Below are positions 9,033-17,886 of a stretch of DNA of 64,000 nt, piece after piece. The position numbers were made by a program, and so were the translations under genes. The notes under the pieces are model-generated. The model saw only the letters and a program-made list of their open reading frames with translations. It was not told the origin of the DNA and did no database searches. How positions within the stretch are numbered: the stretch's first letter is position 1; every line of letters starts with the position of its first letter. This stretch comes from Pseudoxanthobacter soli DSM 19599 (lineage in GTDB: Bacteria > Pseudomonadota > Alphaproteobacteria > Rhizobiales > Segnochrobactraceae). The DNA is taken from assembly GCF_900148505.1 (NCBI RefSeq), contig NZ_FRXO01000006.1, positions 186,001-250,000 on the forward strand. Reading direction: 5' to 3'.

Positions 9033-9048
9033 CCGGACGATCGTCCGG
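9033..9048. promoter_or_regulatory. 16-base perfect palindrome upstream of the leader-bearing protein gene
   Basis: CCGGACGATCGTCCGG is its own reverse complement and ends 70 bases before the ATG at 9119. Its place and symmetry suit an operator for a dimeric regulator of the secretion operon, or an early stem in the transcript. No regulator gene lies inside the operon itself. Confidence 0.4.
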
Positions 9049-9118
9049 CAAGATCTCGCTCCGGCTCCGGTCGTCGTCTCAATCGCGTGAATTATATCCC
9101 TCAGGGTGATGTTTGATC

Positions 9119-11599
9119 ATGAAGAACAATGACGATGCCGTTCCCGGTTCGGAGAACAGCAACGATGCGCTGTCTTCCGATATTCTGAAGTCCATCGTGG
9201 GCGGCGCTCGCTCCGGTGAGAACGCCCATGTCGACGGCGAGACCGCAATCGGTCTGACCGCCGGTGCCGAAGCCGCCAAGCTTGCCGAGAACGACGCCGC
9301 GAAGGCGGGCGAGGCCAAGGGCGCCGCCGCGGAAAAATCCACCGTGGACGTTCTGAAGGCCGACACGCGGGTGGGCGAGGGCGGTGCATTCACGTCCAAG
9401 CTGACGCTGTCCGCGGCGCAGTTCGACCCGAACAGCAAGCAGCTCCTGCAGAAGACGGCTGATGTTTCGATCTCCGGCGTGAAGGGCAATCCCGACGGCG
9501 TGAAGGTGTCGGTTCAGGATCAGGCCGGCAAGACCGTCGAGCTGAGTGCCGGCGACGTCGCCCTCAAGGCCAAGGCCGGCGATGCGCTCTACCAGAAGAT
9601 CTCCGACCATTTGAAGGAGCTCGACGGCAAGGGCAAGAAGACCGATCCGAACTTCACCAAGGACATCGAGAAGAGCATGCGCTCCACCGCGGTGGAGGTC
9701 GACGCCCATCTCCAGGCCGCGAAGACCTATACGAAGACCACCTACAAGATCGACAGCGACGGCAACGTCGAGAAGGAAACCAAGTCGACCAAGCTCGACG
9801 CGGAGAAGGCGGCGGCTGACAAGGCAAAGACCGTCGCCGAGAACACCGACAAGCACACCACGTCGTGGGATGCCCAGAAGGCCGATGCACAGAAGGCCCA
9901 GGAGCAGAAGGCCAAGCCGCAGCAGGATCTCGACCGCGCCTACAAGGACCTGCGCGACGGCAGCCGCGCCGCGACCGGCGCCGCCGATGCGGTGAAGACC
10001 CTCGCCAAGGCGCAGGACAAGGCCGAGAACGACCACAAGGCCGCGACCGCGAACCTGAACGCCGCCGAGGCGAAGTTCAAGAACGCCGTGGCGGACCCGA
10101 AGTCGGATCCGAGCGGCAAGGCGGGCAGCGATCTCGCCAAGGCGCAGATGGCCCACGGGGCGAGCGAGCAGAAGGTGAAGGCCACCGGCGAAGCGCTGAA
10201 GGCCGGCGAGCAGAAGCTTGCCGACGCCAGGAAGGCCGTCGACGACGCCAAGGCGAAGGTGACGAGCGACGACGCCGGCAAGAAGGCGATGAAGAGCGCC
10301 GATTCCGACGACGGCCGGGCACGTTCGAAGTCGGTCGACGGCAGCGACAAGTCCGCCAAGAAGGCCGAGGGCGAGGAAGGCCGCGAGCGCTCCAAGTCCG
10401 TCGACGGCTCGGCGAAGGGCGCCGAGAAGCCGGACGAGACGCGCCCGCGCGCCAACGCCATCACCGAGAACCCGCAGAAGTCCATGGTCGACAAGGCCAA
10501 GGACAAGATCAAGGACGTGGCCTCGGAAAAGGGCTGGAAGGTCGCGACCAAGGGCGTTGAGGCCATGCTCAACTCGGCCGCCAAGGAAAAGGCGAAGGCC
10601 GAGAACAACCTGCACGAATCGACCATCGACAAGATCGTCGCCGGCGGCGTCTCCAAGACCGTCGATACCGACGGCAACAAGGTGCGCGAGTCCACCACCG
10701 TCGCCCAGGTCAAGATCGAGGGTGGCGCGACAAGCTATTCGTCCGATCTCGGCAAGGGCGCCAGCGCCAACTGGGCCGTGCGCGCAGAGGCCGGCAAGGA
10801 GGTCAAGAACACGACGGACCTCGGCGACGGCAAGTCGCTGACGACCACCAACAAGGTGAATGCCTCGGCCTCGTTCGAGAACAAGGCCGGCGTCACGCTC
10901 ACCCACAATGCCTTGACGGCGGAGGCCTCGACCAAGGTTGCGGTCCACGCCGAGGCCAACAAGTCCTACGCCTACAAGAACGGTGACGTGGAAAACACCA
11001 CGACCCTCGGGGTCGCGGGCGATGCCTCGGCCGGCGCCAAGGCCGGTGTCCACCTCGGCTATGACGGCATCTCCGCGTCGGCCAAGGCGGTCGCCGAGGC
11101 GTCGATCAAGGCGGGCATCACCAACGAGACCAAGGTCGGCAGCGTCACCATCGAGGAGAAGGCGGCCGTCTATGCGGCTGCGAAGGCAGAAGCGAAAGCC
11201 GATGCCGAGGTCGCGTTCAACCCGTTCGCCAAGGACGGCAAGGTCAAGGCGAAGGTCGGTGTTGGTGCCGAAGCGTCCGCCGGCGTGGGTGCCGAGGGCA
11301 ATGTCGGCCTGAAAAGCGCCAACGGCACCGGTGTCGAGATCGGCGGCGGCGTCTATGCGGGCAAGGTCGGCGCGAAGTTCGACGGCGACGTCGAGTTCAA
11401 GGACGGCAAGCTGCAGGTCGGCTTCCAGATCGGCGCCTCGCTCGGCATCGGCGCGAGCTACAATGTCAACCTCGCGATGGACGTCGGCAAGGCGACCAAG
11501 AACGTGGCCAAGGCCTTCACCGAGATCGAGGATGTCGGCGACGCCGTGCTGTCGCCGTTCAAGGCGGTGGGCGGCTTCTTCGGCGGCCTGTTCGGCTGA
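9119..11599 (+). CDS. Large double-glycine-leader protein, predicted substrate of the adjacent C39 exporter
   Basis: An 826-residue protein with no family that I recognise. Residues 18-29 read LSSDILKSIVGG, matching the double-glycine leader pattern LSxxELxxIxGG; C39 cleavage after Gly29 would leave about 797 residues. Residues about 180-385 are Ala/Lys/Glu-rich and probably a long coiled coil. Near 400-430 RSKSVDGS occurs twice in a charged linker. The last 300 residues are an Ala/Gly-rich series of short alternating segments ending in a hydrophobic VGGFFGGLFG tail. No RTX nonapeptides or catalytic motif are visible. The ATG at 9119 follows AGGGTG and is preferred to an in-frame TTG at 9113. 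It is the first gene of the operon with the exporter. A secreted toxin, bacteriocin-like effector or adhesin is possible; which one is unknown. Confidence 0.8.
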   Translation: MKNNDDAVPGSENSNDALSSDILKSIVGGARSGENAHVDGETAIGLTAGAEAAKLAENDAAKAGEAKGAAAEKSTVDVLKADTRVGEGGAFTSKLTLSAAQFDPNSKQLLQKTADVSISGVKGNPDGVKVSVQDQAGKTVELSAGDVALKAKAGDALYQKISDHLKELDGKGKKTDPNFTKDIEKSMRSTAVEVDAHLQAAKTYTKTTYKIDSDGNVEKETKSTKLDAEKAAADKAKTVAENTDKHTTSWDAQKADAQKAQEQKAKPQQDLDRAYKDLRDGSRAATGAADAVKTLAKAQDKAENDHKAATANLNAAEAKFKNAVADPKSDPSGKAGSDLAKAQMAHGASEQKVKATGEALKAGEQKLADARKAVDDAKAKVTSDDAGKKAMKSADSDDGRARSKSVDGSDKSAKKAEGEEGRERSKSVDGSAKGAEKPDETRPRANAITENPQKSMVDKAKDKIKDVASEKGWKVATKGVEAMLNSAAKEKAKAENNLHESTIDKIVAGGVSKTVDTDGNKVRESTTVAQVKIEGGATSYSSDLGKGASANWAVRAEAGKEVKNTTDLGDGKSLTTTNKVNASASFENKAGVTLTHNALTAEASTKVAVHAEANKSYAYKNGDVENTTTLGVAGDASAGAKAGVHLGYDGISASAKAVAEASIKAGITNETKVGSVTIEEKAAVYAAAKAEAKADAEVAFNPFAKDGKVKAKVGVGAEASAGVGAEGNVGLKSANGTGVEIGGGVYAGKVGAKFDGDVEFKDGKLQVGFQIGASLGIGASYNVNLAMDVGKATKNVAKAFTEIEDVGDAVLSPFKAVGGFFGGLFG

Positions 11600-11761
11600 T
11601 GCCGCCTTCCTTCGTGCCGCGAGGCGATGAAGGACGGACGGCCCTGATGTAAGGTGCGCCGGGCTCCCCGCGGACAGGACCTTGACCGGTCCGCCGCCGG
11701 GACGGGCCGGGGGCACGACGATTTACCGATCGGCATCGATCGAGTTTCAAAGGATCGCGTC

Positions 11762-12271
11762 ATGAGCGACAAGAACCCCACCGCAGCGGAACTGGCCGAG
11801 GCCAAGTCCGAGGTCGAAACCAAGCTGGCCCCCGAGGTCGAGAAGCTGAGCGCGCTCGCCCACGAGAAGATCATCAAGCGCGCGCTGTCCGAAGGCTGGT
11901 CTCAGTCCCAGGCCGAGTGGATCGACCGCCTCGCCCAGGAGCCGTTCATCCAGGCCGCGATCGACGGCGCCCCCGGCGTGGAGGCGCTGGAAACCGCCTA
12001 CGACCGCGCCCGGCGCCAGCTCACCGTCGGCTATTTCGATCACGCCCTGGAGCAGGGCAAGAACCTCTACACCGCCTTCCTCACGATCATCGATCTTGAG
12101 AAGCAGCTCGCAGAGCGCCGCGGAGAGGTGGCCCCTGCCTATCCGGACTCCATCCTGATGCAGGCCTGCGACGCGGTCGAACTGGCAGCCCAGCAGGGCC
12201 TGTCCAGCGAGGACCAGATCGGCGCCGGCTTCGCCGTGATCCGGGAACTTTCGAGCAAGGGCCTGAACTGA
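11762..12271 (+). CDS. Small conserved protein, paralog 1 (immunity or export-helper candidate)
   Basis: A 169-residue soluble-looking, mostly helical protein without signal peptide or membrane segment. I do not recognise a family. It shares several blocks with the next gene product: GWSxSQAxWI, YFDxALxxGK, AFLTxIDLEKQ and DAVELAxxxGLSSxxQIxAGFxVxR, so the two are tandem duplicates. The ATG at 11762 follows AAAGGA; the upstream in-frame extension has no such site. It lies between the leader-bearing protein and the exporter genes, where bacteriocin clusters usually keep immunity genes and secretion clusters keep chaperones. That role is inference. Confidence 0.75.
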   Translation: MSDKNPTAAELAEAKSEVETKLAPEVEKLSALAHEKIIKRALSEGWSQSQAEWIDRLAQEPFIQAAIDGAPGVEALETAYDRARRQLTVGYFDHALEQGKNLYTAFLTIIDLEKQLAERRGEVAPAYPDSILMQACDAVELAAQQGLSSEDQIGAGFAVIRELSSKGLN

Positions 12272-12394
12272 ATCCGGCTCTCCCGGCGGGCACGGCCTCC
12301 AGCCCGCCCCGCCGGTCCTTCCCGGTGCGCTCCCGGGAACCGCCGGCGCGGCGCACCCGCAGGCGCCGTCTGTCCGCGTTCAAACGGAAAAGTC

Positions 12395-12883
12395 ATGTTT
12401 CTCCCTCTGGACCTGCCTCCCAGCGTTCCGCAGCAGCCGCCTGCCTATATGCTCGTTCAGGCCGCCGCCGAGACCGCCTCGGTCGAGGACCAACTCGTCG
12501 CCCGCGCGAAAGCCGACGGCTGGTCGGACTCCCAGGCGGGCTGGATCGGCAAGCTCGGGATCGCCGAGAAGCCGGATGCCAGCGCCTCGTCGAAGGCGGA
12601 TGTCGATGCCGCCTATTCGGCCGGCCGGCAGGCGCTGACAGCGGCCTATTTCGACAACGCCCTCGCCAATGGCAAGAGCCGGCTCGTCGCGTTCCTCACC
12701 GTCATCGATCTCGAAAAGCAGGTCATGATGCGGGCGAATCTCGCTCCGCCGGACTATTCGGACGAGGCGGTACAGAAGGCCTATGACGCTGTCGAACTCG
12801 CGAACGAGAAGGGGCTCTCCAGCAACGAGCAGATCGAGGCCGGTTTCGAGGTGCTGCGGCTTCTTGCGGCGAAGCTGCAATAG
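12395..12883 (+). CDS. Small conserved protein, paralog 2 (immunity or export-helper candidate)
   Basis: A 162-residue paralog of the preceding gene product, sharing the GWSxSQAxWI, YFDxALxxGK, AFLTxIDLEKQ and C-terminal AVELAxxxGLSS blocks. The N-terminus differs, with a proline-rich stretch in the first 20 residues; an internal ATG at 12449 is an alternative start. No signal peptide or double-glycine leader is evident, so it is probably cytoplasmic. It follows paralog 1 after 123 bases that contain a 7-base-arm hairpin. Divergence between the copies suggests separate roles or recognition of different substrate regions. Confidence 0.72.
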   Translation: MFLPLDLPPSVPQQPPAYMLVQAAAETASVEDQLVARAKADGWSDSQAGWIGKLGIAEKPDASASSKADVDAAYSAGRQALTAAYFDNALANGKSRLVAFLTVIDLEKQVMMRANLAPPDYSDEAVQKAYDAVELANEKGLSSNEQIEAGFEVLRLLAAKLQ

Positions 12884-13047
12884 CGAGGCAGCCACATCGC
12901 CCGTGTCAGGCCGGCCCGCGGGTCCGGTCGGGGCCGGCACGGGCCGCACCGTCGTTTTCGCCGATCGATCCGGGCAGCCGGGCCTTTCCACGCAGATGGA
13001 TCATCGCCGGGGCAATGCCGGATGCTTTCCCGGGCTTTCGGAAGTGA

Positions 13048-15297
13048 GTGGGCTCTTTCCATGCACCTGACGATACCGCTCCAGTCCGGCCACGTCGCGG
13101 CATCGCCCGGAGGCTCGCGGCCGTGGCGGCGGTGAGGGCAGGGCGGGGCCGCGCCCGCCGGGTTCCCACCATCCTGCAGATGGAAGCGGCGGAGTGCGGG
13201 CCGGCCTGCCTCGCCATGGTGCTTGCCGCCTACGGGCGCTGGGAGACGCTCGATGCCGTGCGCGACAGCTGCGGCGTGTCGCGCGACGGCACCTCCGCCG
13301 CCGACATCGTCGAGGCCGCACGCCGGCGCGGCATGGAGGCCGACGCCTATAGCCGCGACGTCGACGGCCTCGCCGCCCTCGGCTTGCCGCAGATCCTGTT
13401 CTGGGGCTTCGATCACTTCGTGGTGCTGGAGGCGGTCGGCCGCGACGGCTTCGTCATCAACGATCCAGCCCACGGCCGCCGCGTCGTCGACCGCGAGGAA
13501 TTCGGCCGCCGCTTCACCGGGGTGACGCTGACCTTCCGCCCCGGCCCCGCGTTCCAGCGCACCCGACGGCCGCCCGGCGTCGCCCGCCGGCTCGCCGCCG
13601 TGCTCGGCGGTTCGTGGGGCATGTTCGCCTGCATCGTGCTCACGAGCCTCGCGATGGTCGCGCTCGGCGTGGTGCTGCCGGGGCTGACGCGGGTGTTCGT
13701 CGACGATTACCTGGTGCAGGGCAACCGGGAATGGCTGCTTCCGCTCCTCGGCGGCATCATCGCCATCGGTGCGTTCCGCTCGGTGATCGCGGCGCTCTAT
13801 ACCCGCGGCCTCCTGCTCGTGCAGACGAAGGTGACGGCGGTCGTCAGCGCCCGGTTCGTATGGCGGCTGTTTCATCTGCCCTACGATTTCTTCGTCCGCC
13901 GCAGCCCGGTGGAGATCTCCGCCCGCACGCAATATGCCGGCCAGCTCGGCGGCATCGTCGCCGGCCCGTTCGCCCAGACCGCAGTGAACGTGCTGGCGGT
14001 CGCCGGCTATGTCGTCATCATGCTGCTCTACAGCGTCGCCATGACGGCCGTCTGCGTCGGCTTCGCGGCGCTGGAGCTTCTCGTCCTCAGGCTCGTCACC
14101 CGCCGGGTGCAGGACGAGGCGGTTCACCTGCAGATGGCGGCGGGGCAGGCCCATTCCGCCGCCGTGCGCGGCGCCGCCCTGCTGGAGCAGGCCCGCGTCA
14201 ACGGCAGCGAGACCCAGCTCTTCAGCCATATGGTCGAAGCGGAAGTGCGGTTGATCAATTCCGAGCAGAAGAGCGGCTGGACCACCCGGATGCTGATGGC
14301 GCTGCCGTTTGCCATGAGCCGCCTGACGACGCTCGCCGTGCTCGGCGTCGGCGCCCTCGTGGTGATGACGACGGAAACCACGCTCGGCACGCTGCTCGGC
14401 TTCCTCATGCTGTCCGGGCTGTTTTCCGCCTCCATCGGCGCGCTGACCGGCTTCGGAACGGCGATCGGCCAGTCCACCGCCGGCATAGGCCGCCTCGGCG
14501 ACGTGCTCGACCATATCGGGGCGCAGGACGATGCCGACGATGCCGGACGCCCGCCCCTGCCGCTACCGACCGGGCGCATCGCGCTCAGGGATGTCGGCTT
14601 TTCCTACCCCCACGGCCAGCCGGTGCTGTCGGGGATCGAGCTTGCCATCGCGCCCGGCGAGTGCATCGGCATCATGGGCGGTTCCGGCGCCGGCAAGAGC
14701 ACGCTCGCCCGGCTGGTCGTCGGGCTCGCCGCGCCGACCCGCGGCACCATCCGCTTCGAGGCCAGCCCAGACGCCGGGACCGATGCCTGGGTGCCGAAAT
14801 GCGATGCCGTCGGCTTCGTCGATCAGGCGCCGTTCTTCCCGAAGGGACCGATCCGGTCGGCCCTGACGCTGTGGGATGCGGGCGAGACCGACGAGGATAT
14901 CGCGCGCGCGCTCGCCGACGCCGAACTTCTGGAAGCGATCGCCAGCCGGCAGGGAGGGCTGGACGGGCAGGTTGGCGAGAACGGTGTCGGCTTCAGCAGC
15001 GGCGAGCGGCAGCGGCTCGCCATCGCCCGCGCGCTGGTGCACGCGCCGCGCATCCTCGTGCTCGACGATGCCACCAGCGCGCTCGACGAGGACACCGAAG
15101 CGCGCGTGCTCGAAAACCTGCGCCGCCGCGGCGCCACGCTGCTTCTGCTCACCAACCGCGCCAGCGCCCTCCAGCACATGGACCGCGTGATGGCGCTCCA
15201 TGGCGGCCGGCTCTATCCGATTGCGATGGAGGAAGCCCATGCAGCCGCGCGCGCGTCGATGAGCTCGATCCTCGCCGCGGCGGAGCAGCAGCTATGA
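13048..15297 (+). CDS. NHLM-type exporter ABC protein 1: C39 peptidase, permease and ATPase
   Basis: A 749-residue peptidase-containing ABC exporter. The N-terminal C39 domain has a full catalytic set: Cys50 in QMEAAECG, His123 in FDHFVVLE and Asp139 in INDPAHG. About six hydrophobic segments follow (roughly 180-450). The nucleotide-binding domain has Walker A 'GGSGAGKST' (near 546), signature 'FSSGERQRLAIARAL' (near 649) and Walker B 'ILVLDDATSALDE'. The sequence style VPTILQMEAAECG...SRDGTSA matches the ABC1 component of NHLM bacteriocin export systems. It should cut the leader of the 9119 product and transport it. The GTG start follows GGAAGTGA; an internal GTG at 13123 is possible. It overlaps the next gene by four bases. 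Confidence 0.9.
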   Translation: MGSFHAPDDTAPVRPRRGIARRLAAVAAVRAGRGRARRVPTILQMEAAECGPACLAMVLAAYGRWETLDAVRDSCGVSRDGTSAADIVEAARRRGMEADAYSRDVDGLAALGLPQILFWGFDHFVVLEAVGRDGFVINDPAHGRRVVDREEFGRRFTGVTLTFRPGPAFQRTRRPPGVARRLAAVLGGSWGMFACIVLTSLAMVALGVVLPGLTRVFVDDYLVQGNREWLLPLLGGIIAIGAFRSVIAALYTRGLLLVQTKVTAVVSARFVWRLFHLPYDFFVRRSPVEISARTQYAGQLGGIVAGPFAQTAVNVLAVAGYVVIMLLYSVAMTAVCVGFAALELLVLRLVTRRVQDEAVHLQMAAGQAHSAAVRGAALLEQARVNGSETQLFSHMVEAEVRLINSEQKSGWTTRMLMALPFAMSRLTTLAVLGVGALVVMTTETTLGTLLGFLMLSGLFSASIGALTGFGTAIGQSTAGIGRLGDVLDHIGAQDDADDAGRPPLPLPTGRIALRDVGFSYPHGQPVLSGIELAIAPGECIGIMGGSGAGKSTLARLVVGLAAPTRGTIRFEASPDAGTDAWVPKCDAVGFVDQAPFFPKGPIRSALTLWDAGETDEDIARALADAELLEAIASRQGGLDGQVGENGVGFSSGERQRLAIARALVHAPRILVLDDATSALDEDTEARVLENLRRRGATLLLLTNRASALQHMDRVMALHGGRLYPIAMEEAHAAARASMSSILAAAEQQL

Positions 15298-17834
15298 CCG
15301 GGGTGCCGGAGTTCATCCCGTTGCCCGGGGGCGTGCTGGCGCCGATAGCCCTGCCGGTGCCCTACACCCTCGCCGGGTCCTCCGCGGATCTCTATCTCGC
15401 GCTGGCGGAGACAGAGGCGAAGCGCTTCGTCGCCACCATTCCCGAAGGAGCGCTGCTGCCGGAAGCCGTGCCGGGCGTCGAGCTGTTCCTGAAGCCGCGG
15501 CTCGCGGCGGCGCTGGAACTGGGCGGCAATTCCGACGGAGCCCAGGTCTGGATCGCGGCGCTCGCGCGCGCCGTCGCCCCCGGGGGCATTGCCGTGCCGG
15601 AGCCCGAGGACGAGGGCTCCTTCGAGGACATCAGCCGCCAACTCCTCGCAGCGGTCGCCGCACGCCTCGCCGCCGAGGAGCGCAGCGCCGAGGCCGAGCG
15701 CGCGGCACAGGCAGAGCGCATGGAAGGCGCCTTCGCCGAGACGCTGAAGGGGTTCCGACGCGTTCTCGACGGCACATTCCACCGCCCGCCCGCCGGCAGC
15801 CGCACACCGCTGACCGCAGCCGCCGCAAAACTCGCGGAGGCGCTGCACGTCAAGGCCGCACCCGTGCGCGAGGAACCCGGCGAAGGCCGGGAGGATTTCC
15901 TCGAACGGTTCGCGGCCGGCCACGGCCTGCGCCTGCGCCGCGTCGGGCTCGGGACCGGCACCCTCCCGGAGGGGGAAGCCGCCGTGCTCGTCTTCGACGC
16001 CGACGGCCGGCCGTGGGTGCTGCGGGGGCGCCGCTGGGGGGGCTTCGTCGTCGAGCACCCGACGGGTGCGGAGCCGCCGCGCCGTCTCGGCCGCAACGGC
16101 TGGGCGGCATTCCAGAACGATGCCTACATGTTCTTCCGTACCCTGCCGGGTACGCGGCTCACCTATCGCGCGATCTTCGGCTTCGGCCTGGGCGACAGCC
16201 TGTGGGATTTCGTGCTGCTCGCCTTCTGCGGCCTCGTCGGCGCGCTGCTCGCGCTGCTTCCGCCGCTCGCCTCTGCCCAGATCGCCAACATCGCCGTCCA
16301 CACCGCCGACGTGCCGTTCCTCGTCGACCTCCTGTTCGTGCTGGCGATGGCGCTCGTCGCGGAAACAACCTTCTTCGTCGTCGGCCGCCTCGCGGAGCTG
16401 CGGGCGAACGGCCGGGCGGGCCTCGCGCTCCACGCCGCGATGGTCGACCGGTTGCTGCGCCTCACGCCCGCGAGCCTGCGCTCCTCGACCACGCTCATCC
16501 TGGCGACCGAAATGGAGACGGTGGAGAAGTTCCGCCGCGCGCTGCTCGGCTTTGCCACCAACGGCGCCGTCGCGCTGCTCAACGGCCTTGCCGCGGCGGC
16601 GGTCGTCGCGTTCGTGTCGCCGCTTGCCGGCCTTGTCTCCATCGGCCTCGTGCTCGTCCTGCTCGCGATCACCGCCTTCCTCGGGTGGGCGCAGTTCAAG
16701 GCGATCTATGAGGGCGAGCGGATGGACGTGATCGTGCTCGCCTTCGTCTACGATCTCGTCCGCCTCGTGCCGGTGGTGCGCGGCATGCGCATGGAGAAGC
16801 GCGTCTTCACCCAGTGGGGCGAGAACTTCCTCGCCTTCCAGTCGCGCCTGATGCGCTCGGCCCGCATTTCGAACCGGCTCCCCGTCATCGAGCCCGCGTG
16901 GGATGCCATCGTGCTGGCGCTGTCGTTCGCCGCGATTGCCTATGTCGGTTCGACCGCCAGCATCGGCGCGGGGCAGGCCATCGTCTTCGTGATGGCGCTC
17001 GGCCGGCTCACCCAGTCCGGCAAGGAGCTGTCGCACCACCTGATCGGGGCCTCAAAGCTGATGCCGATGGCGAAGCTCGCGCGGCCGCTGATCGAGTTTG
17101 AACTGGAGCCGCTCGCCTCCGGCGCGCCCGCCGTCGCGCTGTCGAGCCGGCTCGACGTCTCCGACGTCAGCTTCTTCCACGGCACGCGCCGCATCCTACA
17201 GGGCGTCGACCTCACCGTGCGCGAGGGCGAGTTCGTCGGGCTCGTCGGCCCTTCGGGCAGCGGCAAGTCCACGCTTCTGTCGCTGCTGGCCGGGCTCGAG
17301 AAGCCCGACAGCGGCCGTATCCTTCTTGGCGGGCACGATCTTTCCGGCCTCGACCGCCGCCAGATTTCGCGGCGGATCGGGCTCGTCATGCAGGGCGCGC
17401 GGCTGCTGCCGGCCTCGATCTACGAGAACATCCGCGGCGTCGGCGACATCACCATCGACGAGGCCTGGGCCTTCGCCGAGCAGGCGGCGATCGCCGACGA
17501 GCTGAGCGCCCTGCCGATGGGCCTCCTCACCATCGTCGGTGAGGGTGGAGCGGGCCTCGCGGAGGGGCAGATCCAGCGTCTTCTCATCGCCCGCGCCCTG
17601 GCGCGCCGGCCGTCGGTGCTGCTGCTCGACGAATCCATGAGCGCCCTCGACGGTGTCTCGAAGGACAGGATTCTCGCATCGCTGGCAAAGCTCGACCTGA
17701 CCCGCATCCTCGTGACCCACCATCCCTCCGCCCTGAAGCGCGTGGATCGGCTGGTGATGATGCACGAGGGCAGCGTGGTGGAGATCGCCCATCCCGACGC
17801 CTTCGCCGGCGAGGAGGGGGAGGAGACGCGATGA
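15294..17834 (+). CDS. NHLM-type exporter ABC protein 2: permease and ATPase with long N-terminal extension
   Basis: An 846-residue ABC exporter subunit that fits the ABC2 component of NHLM systems. The first 300 residues form a non-membrane extension without C39 residues; about six hydrophobic segments follow (about 300-590). The nucleotide-binding domain has Walker A 'GPSGSGKST' (near 652), Walker B 'VLLLDESMSALDG' and a non-canonical signature 'GLAEGQIQRLLIARAL' in place of LSGGQ. The ATG at 15294 overlaps the stop of ABC1 (ATGA), so the two are coupled and probably form a heterodimer. A longer frame reaching back to 13614 overlaps ABC1 and is rejected. Confidence 0.88.
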   Translation: MTGVPEFIPLPGGVLAPIALPVPYTLAGSSADLYLALAETEAKRFVATIPEGALLPEAVPGVELFLKPRLAAALELGGNSDGAQVWIAALARAVAPGGIAVPEPEDEGSFEDISRQLLAAVAARLAAEERSAEAERAAQAERMEGAFAETLKGFRRVLDGTFHRPPAGSRTPLTAAAAKLAEALHVKAAPVREEPGEGREDFLERFAAGHGLRLRRVGLGTGTLPEGEAAVLVFDADGRPWVLRGRRWGGFVVEHPTGAEPPRRLGRNGWAAFQNDAYMFFRTLPGTRLTYRAIFGFGLGDSLWDFVLLAFCGLVGALLALLPPLASAQIANIAVHTADVPFLVDLLFVLAMALVAETTFFVVGRLAELRANGRAGLALHAAMVDRLLRLTPASLRSSTTLILATEMETVEKFRRALLGFATNGAVALLNGLAAAAVVAFVSPLAGLVSIGLVLVLLAITAFLGWAQFKAIYEGERMDVIVLAFVYDLVRLVPVVRGMRMEKRVFTQWGENFLAFQSRLMRSARISNRLPVIEPAWDAIVLALSFAAIAYVGSTASIGAGQAIVFVMALGRLTQSGKELSHHLIGASKLMPMAKLARPLIEFELEPLASGAPAVALSSRLDVSDVSFFHGTRRILQGVDLTVREGEFVGLVGPSGSGKSTLLSLLAGLEKPDSGRILLGGHDLSGLDRRQISRRIGLVMQGARLLPASIYENIRGVGDITIDEAWAFAEQAAIADELSALPMGLLTIVGEGGAGLAEGQIQRLLIARALARRPSVLLLDESMSALDGVSKDRILASLAKLDLTRILVTHHPSALKRVDRLVMMHEGSVVEIAHPDAFAGEEGEETR

Positions 17835-17886
17835 CGGCAGTCGGCGGGACCGCAACAAGCGATCACATCCACGGGGCGGAGACACC

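Noticed and set aside
9119-11599. RTX or LapA-type adhesin identity for the large protein
   Set aside because: No glycine/aspartate nonapeptide repeats or retention module are visible, and the exporter has an active C39 set rather than the degenerate domain of LapB-type systems.
9101-11716. An 871-residue open frame antisense to the leader-bearing protein
   Set aside because: It is leucine/arginine/glycine-rich with no domain, lacks a ribosome site and lies opposite a frame that has a double-glycine leader, a ribosome site and matching operon genes. It is a GC-rich shadow frame.
13614-17834. One continuous 1406-residue frame that could suggest a fused exporter
   Set aside because: The first 560 residues are an arginine-rich out-of-frame reading of ABC1. 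The real ABC2 starts at the ATG at 15294 that overlaps the ABC1 stop.
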